64,000 bases of DNA, taken from Parvibaculaceae bacterium. GTDB lineage: Bacteria > Pseudomonadota > Alphaproteobacteria > Parvibaculales > Parvibaculaceae. This document shows, in pieces, positions 43,229-51,148 of this stretch (position 1 is its first letter; every line of letters starts with the position of its first letter). The notes beneath the pieces are model-generated. The model saw nothing but the letters and a program-made list of their open reading frames with translations, made no database searches and was not told where the DNA came from. Position numbers and translations under genes: made by a program. The DNA is taken from contig JAHBYJ010000001.1 of NCBI GenBank assembly GCA_019636015.1, positions 930,001 through 994,000 on the forward strand, read 5' to 3'.

Positions 43229-46192
43229 ATGCACAAGATGTCACGGGGCATGCAAATGGATGATCTGCTTACAGACTTTCTTACCGAGACCTGCGAAGCG
43301 CTTGACGTGCTGGACAGCGAACTCGTCGAGCTCGAGCAACGGCCCGGCGATCCGGCGCTTCTCGGAAGCATCTTTCGCGTCATGCACACGATCAAGGGGA
43401 CGTGCGGCTTTCTCGGTCTGCCGCGCCTCGAGGCTGTAGCCCATGCCGCCGAAGATGTGCTGGGGCGGGTGCGCGCCGGGGAGCTTGGCGTATCGCGCGA
43501 CGTGATATCGCAGGTACTTGCAGCGCTCGATCGCATCAAGGAACTCGTGGCGGCGCTCGGTGCATGCGGCAGCGAACCCGAAGGCCGCGACGACGATGTG
43601 ATCGCCGTCCTGCGCCGCACTGCGGAAGGCACCGCCGCGCCAGAAGCGAAAAAGGATCCAGCCGCGCCGCCCGGACATGGAACACTATACGAGCGCGCCG
43701 GAAGTGCCTCCGGGATCGACACGGCGTGCGAGCTGGCCTGCCATGGATTTCTGTCGAAATCACCGGAGGCCGCGGCGCTCGCACCCGACATGTTGAAGCT
43801 TCAATTCGCGCTCGCCAAGGGATTTGAAGTCTCGTTGCAGCAGGTGCCGGGCATAGACATCGCCGACGTGATGACCTGCCTCACCGACAATGGCTGGAAT
43901 GACGGCGACGTCTCGCTGCTTGCCGGCGAACTCGCGGAAGCGTTCCGTTCGCTCGGCGTGGCGGAGGGCGACATTGCCTCGCTGACCGGTCTGCTCCGCC
44001 GTTCGGAAAAATCTGAAGAGTCGGCGGCAAGCGGCACGGACGATGCGCATGGCGGCATCGCTCCCGAGGCGGCAAGGCCCGCAACGCCGGCGCCCGCAAC
44101 GGAGAAGCCTGATGCGGCACAACCCGCCCAGACGCTTCGCGTCAATATCGATGTGCTCGAAGACCTGATGACGCTGGTGAGCGAACTTGTGCTGACGCGC
44201 AACCAGCTGCTGCAGATCATGCGCGGCCAGGGGGACAATCCTTTCGCCACGCCGCTGCAGCGGCTCAACCAGGTGACGACAGAGCTGCAGGAAAGCGTGA
44301 TGATGACGCGCATGCAGCCCATCGGAAATGCCTGGGGCAAGCTGCCGCGTCTTGTCCGCGACTTGTCGCAGGAACTCGGCAAGAAGATCGAACTGGTGAT
44401 GACCGGCGCGGATACGGAACTGGACCGGCAAATCCTCGATTCGATCCGCGACCCCTTGACCCACATGGTCCGCAATTCCGCCGATCACGGCATTGAGGCC
44501 GCAGCCGACAGGCTCGCGCGCGGCAAGCCCGAGCATGGCACCGTCGAGCTTTCCGCACGGCATGAAGGCGGCCACATCGTCGTCGTTGTCTCGGATGACG
44601 GACGCGGCCTGCCGACCGCAAAGATCCGCGAGAAGGTGGTTGCCAACGGGCTTGCGACCGAGGCACAGCTCGACGGAATGAGCGAACAGCAGATCCAGCA
44701 GTTCATCTTCCGGCCCGGCTTCTCGACGGCCGCCGCCGTGACAAGCGTTTCCGGGCGCGGTGTCGGCATGGACGTTGTGCGGAACAATATCGAGAAGATT
44801 GGCGGTATCATCGAGTTTCAGTCGACCGAAGGCGCGGGTTCGCGCTTCATCATCAAGATTCCGCTGACGCTCGCCATCGTCTCGGCCCTGATCGTCGAAT
44901 GTTCGGGCGAGCGCTTCGCGCTGCCGCAGAACAGCGTGGTGGAGCTCGTTCGCATCAGCCGCAATTCGCCCAAGGGCCTGGAGAATATCAACGGCCGTCC
45001 CGTCTACCGCTTGCGCGACAGGTTGCTGCCGCTCGTCTCGCTGCGTGAGATTCTGGGGCTCCCCGAAGAGGACGACCGCACGCGCGCGCAGAGCGGCGCC
45101 GACGGCACTTATGTCGTCGTCTCGCAGGTCGGCGCTTTCGTTTTCGGCATCATCGTCGACAAGGTCTTCGACACAGAAGAAATCGTGGTGAAGCCGGTGT
45201 CGCGCTCCATGCGCCATATTTCCTGTTTCTCCGGCACGACGATCTTGGGCGATGGCCGCGTGATCATGATCCTCGACCCGAACGGCCTCGCCTCCGCGGT
45301 CTCCGCGGCGCCCCATGCAGAAGCGGTGGCGCAAGCCGGGCGAGGTGAGCGCGGTGCGCATGGCGGTGAGGCGGTCTCGCTGCTTGTCTTCGAAGCGAAA
45401 TCGGGCGGGCCGAAGGCCGTGCCGCTTTCGCTCGTGGCGAGACTCGAAGAGGCCGATCTTGCGACAGCGGAAAGAGCGGGATCGCGAACGGTGCTGCAGT
45501 ATCGCGGCGGGCTGATGCCGCTGATCGATCTCGACGGTAACGCGCCCGAACTCACCGGCAAGCACCCGATCCTCGTCTTTGTCGATGGTTCGCGCATGCT
45601 GGGTCTCGTCGTCGATCGCGTGATCGACATTGTGGAGACGGCGCTGGACCTCCAGCTCGCCGGCGGCAGCCGTCCCGGAATACTGGGTAGCGCGATCGTT
45701 TCGGGAGCAGCGACCGACATCATCGATACGGTCCACTATCTGCGGCTCTGCGATGCGGACTGGTTCGAGGTGGATACCGACAAGCCGTATGGCGCCGAGA
45801 GCGAGAGAAATGTGCTGCTCGTCGAAGACAGTGCCTTCTTCCGCAATCTGCTCATTCCGATGCTGACGATCGCCGGTTACTCGGTAACCGTGGCTGAGCA
45901 TGGCGAAGCCGCAATGACCATGTGCAAGGAAGGCGCACAGTTCGACATCATCGTCTCCGACATCGAGATGCCCGGCCTTTCCGGCTTTGACCTCGTGCGG
46001 AAGCTGCGCGCCGACAGCCGTATGAAGGAGGTGCCGATCGTGGCGCTTTCTTCCCATGCCAACCCGCAGGACATCGAGCGCGGAATGGAGGCAGGGTTCA
46101 CCGACTATGTGACGAAGCTCGACCCGAAGGCGCTCCTCGGCGCCCTGTCGCGGACGTCGGTCGCCGCACCGGCAAAGGAGATCGCAGCATGA
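43229..46192 (+). CDS. cheA: CheA chemotaxis kinase with two CheW-like domains and C-terminal receiver
   Basis: The 987-residue hybrid kinase has an Hpt domain with phospho-His53 in RVMHTIKGTCGFLG and an Ala/Pro linker. Then come the dimerisation domain (about 310-370, LVSELVLTRNQLL), the HATPase (about 375-520, MVRNSADHGIE and GRGVGMDVVRNNIE) and a CheW-like domain (about 535-690). A second, divergent CheW-like domain runs over about 715-840, and a receiver follows with phospho-Asp911 in VSDIEMPG. Starts at Met4, Met8 or Met10 are possible. It should phosphorylate CheY and CheB under receptor control; the attached receiver may act as phosphate sink. The end overlaps cheW (ATGA). Confidence 0.93.
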   Translation: MHKMSRGMQMDDLLTDFLTETCEALDVLDSELVELEQRPGDPALLGSIFRVMHTIKGTCGFLGLPRLEAVAHAAEDVLGRVRAGELGVSRDVISQVLAALDRIKELVAALGACGSEPEGRDDDVIAVLRRTAEGTAAPEAKKDPAAPPGHGTLYERAGSASGIDTACELACHGFLSKSPEAAALAPDMLKLQFALAKGFEVSLQQVPGIDIADVMTCLTDNGWNDGDVSLLAGELAEAFRSLGVAEGDIASLTGLLRRSEKSEESAASGTDDAHGGIAPEAARPATPAPATEKPDAAQPAQTLRVNIDVLEDLMTLVSELVLTRNQLLQIMRGQGDNPFATPLQRLNQVTTELQESVMMTRMQPIGNAWGKLPRLVRDLSQELGKKIELVMTGADTELDRQILDSIRDPLTHMVRNSADHGIEAAADRLARGKPEHGTVELSARHEGGHIVVVVSDDGRGLPTAKIREKVVANGLATEAQLDGMSEQQIQQFIFRPGFSTAAAVTSVSGRGVGMDVVRNNIEKIGGIIEFQSTEGAGSRFIIKIPLTLAIVSALIVECSGERFALPQNSVVELVRISRNSPKGLENINGRPVYRLRDRLLPLVSLREILGLPEEDDRTRAQSGADGTYVVVSQVGAFVFGIIVDKVFDTEEIVVKPVSRSMRHISCFSGTTILGDGRVIMILDPNGLASAVSAAPHAEAVAQAGRGERGAHGGEAVSLLVFEAKSGGPKAVPLSLVARLEEADLATAERAGSRTVLQYRGGLMPLIDLDGNAPELTGKHPILVFVDGSRMLGLVVDRVIDIVETALDLQLAGGSRPGILGSAIVSGAATDIIDTVHYLRLCDADWFEVDTDKPYGAESERNVLLVEDSAFFRNLLIPMLTIAGYSVTVAEHGEAAMTMCKEGAQFDIIVSDIEMPGLSGFDLVRKLRADSRMKEVPIVALSSHANPQDIERGMEAGFTDYVTKLDPKALLGALSRTSVAAPAKEIAA

Positions 46193-46671
46193 CCAGATCT
46201 GCTCACGCAGCCGCCAGAACGTCCGGAGCGCCCGCCGAAGATTACGTGACGATGACGATCGGCGGTCAGACGTTCGGCATTCCCGTCCTGAATGTACGGG
46301 ACGTGCTCGGCCCGCAAGCAATCACCCGGGTGCCGCTTGCTCCGGCGGAAATTGCAGGCTCGCTCAATCTGCGCGGACGTATTGTGACCGCGATCAACAT
46401 GCGTCGCCGTCTTGATCTCCCGGCCGATGGCTTCGCCGAACGGGCTATGGCCGTGGTGGTGGAGCATGACGACGAACCCTTCAGCCTGCTTGTCGATGAG
46501 GTGGGTGAGGTACTCAGTCTTCCATCCGCGCGGCGCGAGCCCGTGCCGGCAACGCTCGACCCCCGCTGGCGGGATGTGTCGCAAGGCATCTACCGGCTCG
46601 AAGACAAGCTGCTTCTCGTGCTCAGCGTCGGCAATGTGCTCGGCGCTATCGGCACCGAAACGATCCATTGA
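46189..46671 (+). CDS. cheW: CheW coupling protein
   Basis: The 160-residue protein is a single CheW SH3-like domain: YVTMTIGGQTFGIPV near residue 19, NLRGRIVTAINMRRRL near residue 60 and VVVEHDDEPFSLLVDEVGEV near residue 85. It links receptors such as the globin-coupled protein to CheA. Start overlaps the cheA stop by 4 bases; cheY follows after 25 bases. Confidence 0.95.
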   Translation: MTRSAHAAARTSGAPAEDYVTMTIGGQTFGIPVLNVRDVLGPQAITRVPLAPAEIAGSLNLRGRIVTAINMRRRLDLPADGFAERAMAVVVEHDDEPFSLLVDEVGEVLSLPSARREPVPATLDPRWRDVSQGIYRLEDKLLLVLSVGNVLGAIGTETIH

Positions 46672-46696
46672 GTTTCATTTTCGAGGAGTGATCGAC

Positions 46697-47083
46697 ATGG
46701 CTGTCGATATGAAGATGCCTATCCTGATTGTCGACGACTACAAGACGATGCTGCGTATCGTCCGCAACCTGCTGCAGAAGCTCGGCTTCACCGACATCGA
46801 CGAGGCGATGGATGGAACCGACGCACTGGCGAAGCTCAGGGACCGGAATTACGGCCTTGTGATCTCCGACTGGAACATGCAGCCGATGACGGGATACGAG
46901 TTGCTGCAGAAGGTGCGCGCGGACGAAACCCTGAAGTCTCTGCCCTTCGTCATGGTGACCGCGGAATCCAAGGTCGAGAATGTCGTCGCCGCGCGCCAGG
47001 CGGGCGTCAACAACTACATCATAAAGCCGTTCAGCGCAGAAGTGCTCAAGGCAAAGCTGAAGACCGTACTTGGAGATTTCTGA
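46697..47083 (+). CDS. cheY: CheY response regulator
   Basis: The 128-residue single receiver domain has acidic DD in LIVDDYKTM near residue 11, phospho-Asp in VISDWNMQPM near residue 56, Thr in VMVTAES near residue 86 and Lys in IIKPF near residue 108. The DWNMQPMTG sequence is that of flagellar-motor-binding CheY. CheA phosphorylates it and the next gene, cheZ, should dephosphorylate it. The stop and the cheZ start overlap as TGATG. Confidence 0.96.
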   Translation: MAVDMKMPILIVDDYKTMLRIVRNLLQKLGFTDIDEAMDGTDALAKLRDRNYGLVISDWNMQPMTGYELLQKVRADETLKSLPFVMVTAESKVENVVAARQAGVNNYIIKPFSAEVLKAKLKTVLGDF

Positions 47084-47583
47084 TGGCAGAGACGGGAAAA
47101 CTCGACCTCGTCGAGCGTCTGACCAATGAGTGCATCGATCTCTGCCGTTCGGTCCTGCGTGGACGGAAGGTTCTCGATCCGCTGCTCGATCCGTCGTTCC
47201 GTACCGACAGGCTGAACCGCGCGCATGACGAACAGAGGACTGCGATCGGCGAGATGGAGCTGGCGGTCGACCGGATCATGAGTGCGGTCGAGAAGATCGC
47301 AGAGATCGACTTCTCGGACGTGGACGCCGCCCGGCGGCAGACAAGCGCCTGTTGCGACGAGATCATGGAGGCATGCTGCTTTCAGGACATTACGGGGCAG
47401 CGTCTGACGTTTGTGACGGAAACGCTCGGCGAGGTGGGACGAAGTCTCGATTGCCTCGCTTCGGGACGGCCATCCGCGCCTTCGTCGGCTGCTCCGGCCG
47501 GGCTGCTCAATGGACCGGCTCTGCCAGGCAACGGAATGGAACAGGACGCAGCCGACAGGTTGCTCGCCGGTGGAAGTAAGTAA
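47083..47583 (+). CDS. cheZ: CheZ-like CheY phosphatase (short form)
   Basis: The 166-residue helical protein carries the CheZ active-site signature CFQDITGQRL, with Asp102 and Gln106 at the same four-residue spacing as E. coli CheZ Asp143 and Gln147. A flexible Ala/Pro/Ser linker and a C-terminal segment EQDAADRLLAG resemble the CheY-P-docking tail of CheZ (QDQVDDLL in E. coli). It is shorter than E. coli CheZ (214). Coupled to cheY by TGATG, it most likely removes phosphate from CheY-P. Assignment rests on these motifs and on context. Confidence 0.82.
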   Translation: MAETGKLDLVERLTNECIDLCRSVLRGRKVLDPLLDPSFRTDRLNRAHDEQRTAIGEMELAVDRIMSAVEKIAEIDFSDVDAARRQTSACCDEIMEACCFQDITGQRLTFVTETLGEVGRSLDCLASGRPSAPSSAAPAGLLNGPALPGNGMEQDAADRLLAGGSK

Positions 47584-47602
47584 CGGGAAGATACGGCACC
47601 GA

Positions 47603-48736
47603 ATGAAAAGCGAAGCCGGGAAGCGCAAGCAAGACGAAGGAAATGACGTATGCCGTGTCATGGTAGTCGATGATTCCGCCATTGCGCGTGGCATCGTTAC
47701 CCGGACGCTGAGCGAGGAAACCGGCATTCGCGTTGTCGCCTCAGTGCCGAACGGGCTGATGGCGCTCAAGGCGCTGGGCAATCATGAGATCGATGTCGTT
47801 GTGCTCGACATCGAGATGCCCGAACTGGACGGGCTATCCGCCCTGCCGCGCATGCTGGAGCTCCGTCCCGACCTCAAGGTCATCATGGTCTCGGCCGCGA
47901 GCCAGAAGGATGCCGATATATCGCTGAAGACGATGGCGATGGGGGCGGCCGACTATGTCGAGAAGCCAAAGGCCGGGCTGGGCGGCGCCGACGCCTTCTA
48001 CGAGGAGCTGGTGCGCAAGGTTCGCCAGCATGGCAGCGCGGCGCCTCAGGTGACGCCTGCGCCGCGCCCCGCAAGAGCGGCACGCAGTACGGCGAAGCCG
48101 GCGCCTTCCTCCTCTCCTTCACGCCGCAAGGAAGTCCTTCCCCGGCCCGAGATAATCGCCATCGGCTCGTCCACGGGCGGCCCGCAGGCGCTTGCCGAGG
48201 TGTTGAAGAATCTGGACCCCTCGCTGCTCCAGCCGATCCTTATCACACAGCATATGCCCGCGACTTTCACCGCGCTGCTTGCGCAGCACATGACACGCTA
48301 TTCGGGCCGCACGGCCTCCGAGGCACAGGATGGCGAACGCATCGAGCCGGGGCGCATCTATATTGCGCCCGGTGGCAAGCACCTCCTTGTCGAACAGGCG
48401 GCGGCAGGCGGCACCATTATCCGGCTGGATGACGGGCCTCCCGAAAACTCCTGCAAGCCTGCGGTCGACCCGATGCTCCGGAGCCTCGCGCGAATTTTTG
48501 GCGACAGGCTCCTCACGATCATTCTGACCGGAATGGGGTGTGACGGGCTCAAGGGGTGCGAGGCGGTGGTGCATGCGGGAGGGCGTGTGCTGGCGCAGGA
48601 TCGTGAGACGAGCGTGGTTTGGGGAATGCCGGGTGCCGTTGCGCAGGCCGGATTGAGCCGGGAGATTTTGCCGCTTGGACAGATCGGCCCGGCAATCATG
48701 CGTATTGCAGGGGGTGAGGGAAATGAACGGTCCTGA
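47603..48736 (+). CDS. cheB: CheB protein-glutamate methylesterase/deamidase
   Basis: The 377-residue protein has a receiver (phospho-Asp69 in VLDIEMPELDG), a Pro/Ala/Ser/Arg linker (about 150-185) and a methylesterase domain. The catalytic Ser is in IGSSTGGPQAL near residue 192, His in TQHMPATFT near residue 218 and Asp in LTGMGCDGL near residue 312. It removes methyl groups from receptor glutamates. The start ATG 47603 is 19 bases after cheZ; an in-frame GTG at 47570 is an alternative. Overlaps cheR by 14 bases. Confidence 0.94.
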   Translation: MKSEAGKRKQDEGNDVCRVMVVDDSAIARGIVTRTLSEETGIRVVASVPNGLMALKALGNHEIDVVVLDIEMPELDGLSALPRMLELRPDLKVIMVSAASQKDADISLKTMAMGAADYVEKPKAGLGGADAFYEELVRKVRQHGSAAPQVTPAPRPARAARSTAKPAPSSSPSRRKEVLPRPEIIAIGSSTGGPQALAEVLKNLDPSLLQPILITQHMPATFTALLAQHMTRYSGRTASEAQDGERIEPGRIYIAPGGKHLLVEQAAAGGTIIRLDDGPPENSCKPAVDPMLRSLARIFGDRLLTIILTGMGCDGLKGCEAVVHAGGRVLAQDRETSVVWGMPGAVAQAGLSREILPLGQIGPAIMRIAGGEGNERS

Positions 48737-49541
48737 GTTCGACTATCTGAAGCAGATTCTCTATGAACGCTCCGGCCTCGTTGTGACGCCGGAAAAGGGC
48801 TACCTGATCGAGAGCCGCCTGTCTCCGATCGCCCGTCGGCGCGGCATCGGCAGTGTCGGCCAGCTCATCGAGGAAATCCGGCGGACGCGGGACGAAGCGG
48901 TGCTGAACCAGATCGTCGACGCGATGACGACGAACGAGACGCTTTTCTTTCGCGATGGCTGGCCCTTCGAGCGCCTCAAGGCAAGCCTGCTCCCCGAAGT
49001 CATGAATGCGGCGAAGACATCGCGCCGTATCCGCATCTGGAGTGCCGCCTGCTCCAGCGGGCAGGAGCCTTATTCGCTGGCGATGACACTGGCTGAAATG
49101 GGAGCGCTCCTCGCGGGATGGCAAATCGAGATTGTGGCGACGGACATCTCGGACGCCATGCTCGCGCGCGCCGAGACCGGCCGATACTCCATGTTCGAAG
49201 TTTCCCGCGGCCTGCCCGACCATCTGCTTCGTAAGTACTTCGCGCCGGAGAACGACGGCTGGCGCGCAAAGGACACCTTGCGCCAGATGATCGAGTTTCG
49301 CCGCTACAACCTGCTCGACGATCCTCATGCGAGCGGCATGGGCCCTTTCGACATCATATTCTGCCGGAACGTGCTCATCTATTTCGACGAGAACACGCGG
49401 CGGCGCGTTTTCTCGGGCCTTGCGAAAGTGCTGCGGCCCTGGGGTTATCTCTGCCTCGGCGGCGCCGAAACGGTGGTCGGTATTTCGGACGCCTTCCGGG
49501 TATTGAGCGGCGAAAGGGGCCTCTTCGGACTGGCCAAATAG
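48723..49541 (+). CDS. cheR: CheR chemotaxis methyltransferase
   Basis: The 272-residue SAM-dependent enzyme has an N-terminal helical domain (EFDYLKQILYERSGL) and NETLFFRD near residue 80. The SAM site is in IWSAACSSGQEPYSLAM near residue 103, followed by FDIIFCRNVLIYFD near residue 205. It methylates receptor glutamates and pairs with cheB. The start is ATG 48723 with GAGGG upstream, inside the end of cheB. It is the last gene of the chemotaxis run. Confidence 0.95.
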   Translation: MNGPEFDYLKQILYERSGLVVTPEKGYLIESRLSPIARRRGIGSVGQLIEEIRRTRDEAVLNQIVDAMTTNETLFFRDGWPFERLKASLLPEVMNAAKTSRRIRIWSAACSSGQEPYSLAMTLAEMGALLAGWQIEIVATDISDAMLARAETGRYSMFEVSRGLPDHLLRKYFAPENDGWRAKDTLRQMIEFRRYNLLDDPHASGMGPFDIIFCRNVLIYFDENTRRRVFSGLAKVLRPWGYLCLGGAETVVGISDAFRVLSGERGLFGLAK

Positions 49542-49638
49542 GCCGGAAACCCTTCTCCGTCTTCGCGAAGATCTTGCCATTCTTGTATTGACACCTATTG
49601 TGCCATTATAAATGCGCTGACGGCGAGGGAGGGAGTTC

Positions 49639-50952
49639 ATGTTGAAGGCGGCGATCGGCAGGCAGGTGTCCTCTCTGCTCACGAGCCGGGGCCTGCGCAA
49701 ATTCCGGCGCGGGCTTCATGCGGCCCGCCGAAGGCTCGCAGGCCGCGCCCCGGCCGTGCATTATTTCCATCAGATAGAAGATCCCTACAGCCATCTTTCC
49801 GCGCAGATTCTCGGCGCCCTTGCCGCGCGGTACCAGGTGAAGATCGTCACCTGGGTGGTGCCCGCGCCGGACAAGGCTGCCGCTCCCGAATATGAGCTCC
49901 TCGCCGCCTATGGCCGCCGCGATGCGGCACGCGTCGCCCGCGAATATGGCCTCGATTTTCCGGAAAGCGCGCCGGCGCCCGATCCGCAACTTGTCCGCCG
50001 CGCAACGGCGCTGCTGGCAAAGGCAGCCGGCACGGAAGGTTTTGCGGCGCTTGCCGTCGCCGCCGGCCGCGCGCTCTGGGCGGACGATGGCGCGGCGCTT
50101 GGCCGGTTGCAGGAAGAGCACGGGGTTGCGGGTGACAGGGAGACGGCGGCAGCACTCGCGAAAGGCGCGGCGATGCGCAAGAAGCTCGGCCACTATCTGA
50201 GCGGCATGTTCCACTTCGAGGGCGAGTGGTACTGGAGCGTCGACCGGCTCAACTATCTTGAGGAAAGGCTGACGGAAGCGGGGCTGGACAGGACACCCGG
50301 CAAGCCCATGTTTGCGCCCTGGCGCGACCTCACGCTCGGGCCGGTGCCCGCCTCGAGCCGCCGCCCCGTGATCGAGTACTGGTTTTCCTTCCGCAGCCCC
50401 TATTCATGGATTTCCGTGCCGCGCATGCGAAAGCTCGCGCGCCATTACAATGCGGAACTGCGGCTGCGCTTCGTGCTGCCCATGGTCATGCGCGGCCTGC
50501 CGGTGCCGCTGACGAAAAGGCTCTATATCGTTCGCGACGCCAAGCGTGAGGCGGAGCGCGCGGGACTTCCCTTCGGCAAGGTGGTGGATTCGGTAGGCGC
50601 CGGGGCCGCCCGCGCCCTCGCCGTGCTGCACCACGCGATCCCGCTCGGCAAGGGCGAGGAATTCGCCGAACTCGGCTGCAAGGCGGTCTTTGCCGATGGT
50701 ATCGACATCGCGAGCAACAGGGGCCTGATGGATGTCGCAACGCGCGCTGGACTCTCGGAGCAAACAGTGCGCATGGCGCTTGCCGACCCGGGCTGGGAGG
50801 CCGCCGTGGAGGAAAACCGCAAGGCGCTCTTCGAGGCGGGGCTCTGGGGCGTGCCTTCCTTCCGGGTGGATGGGAGGCCCGCTCATTGGGGCCAGGACCG
50901 TTTCTGGGCGCTGGAGGAGGACATCATTGCCTCTCTGACGGAAAACCCCTGA
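49639..50952 (+). CDS. Tandem DsbA-like / 2-hydroxychromene-2-carboxylate isomerase-type protein
   Basis: The 437-residue protein is built of two thioredoxin-superfamily DsbA domains, one over residues about 35-215 (VHYFHQIEDPYSHLSAQ) and one over about 235-430 (IEYWFSFRSPYSWISVPRM). Each starts with the S/DPYSxxS/x pattern of HCCA isomerases rather than a CxxC motif. The second has the C-terminal GVPSFRVDGRPAHWGQDR typical of the family. It is probably a glutathione-dependent isomerase or transferase; the substrate is unknown. Upstream, TTGTAT and TATAAA with an 18-base spacer form a plausible promoter near 49579-49608. Confidence 0.82.
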   Translation: MLKAAIGRQVSSLLTSRGLRKFRRGLHAARRRLAGRAPAVHYFHQIEDPYSHLSAQILGALAARYQVKIVTWVVPAPDKAAAPEYELLAAYGRRDAARVAREYGLDFPESAPAPDPQLVRRATALLAKAAGTEGFAALAVAAGRALWADDGAALGRLQEEHGVAGDRETAAALAKGAAMRKKLGHYLSGMFHFEGEWYWSVDRLNYLEERLTEAGLDRTPGKPMFAPWRDLTLGPVPASSRRPVIEYWFSFRSPYSWISVPRMRKLARHYNAELRLRFVLPMVMRGLPVPLTKRLYIVRDAKREAERAGLPFGKVVDSVGAGAARALAVLHHAIPLGKGEEFAELGCKAVFADGIDIASNRGLMDVATRAGLSEQTVRMALADPGWEAAVEENRKALFEAGLWGVPSFRVDGRPAHWGQDRFWALEEDIIASLTENP

Positions 50953-50967
50953 AACCGGGCGCGCCCG

Positions 50968-50987
50968 CATGGTCCATCTGGACCATG
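50968..50987. promoter_or_regulatory. Perfect inverted repeat upstream of the 30-aa ORF
   Basis: CATGGTCCA-TC-TGGACCATG: 9-base perfect arms with a 2-base centre, 56 bases upstream of the small ORF start and 16 bases after the preceding stop. It may be an operator or a short hairpin. Confidence 0.4.
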
Positions 50988-51043
50988 TGGAGAAGCGCCG
51001 GGCACGCCATGCTGTCCTCATCCGGACAACCGGAGGGAGGGAG

Positions 51044-51136
51044 ATGGCACTCGTCAAACATGTTGCTGCCGGCGCGATCGGCACCCTGATCGGCGTTGCG
51101 ATGTTTCTCGCGGTTACGCTGTCGTTGTTCGCCTGA
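51044..51136 (+). CDS. 30-residue single-pass membrane peptide
   Basis: A short ORF with an exceptionally strong ribosome site (GGAGGGAGG, three bases before the ATG at its end and five to ten bases from its core). The product starts MALVKHVAAGAIG and is hydrophobic from residue 7 to the C-terminal Ala30, forming one membrane helix with a Lys4-His5 cytoplasmic start. It ends 12 bases before the convergent gene at 51149. I do not recognise a family. Small inner-membrane proteins of this size often modulate transporters or respiratory complexes, but no partner is indicated. Confidence 0.55.
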   Translation: MALVKHVAAGAIGTLIGVAMFLAVTLSLFA

Positions 51137-51148
51137 AACCGAGCGCGG

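Noticed and set aside
43760..46321. An 853-codon open frame on the minus strand opposite cheA
   Set aside because: It is a GC-bias shadow: it mirrors cheA in the third-position frame, has no ribosome site and its translation has no recognisable domain.
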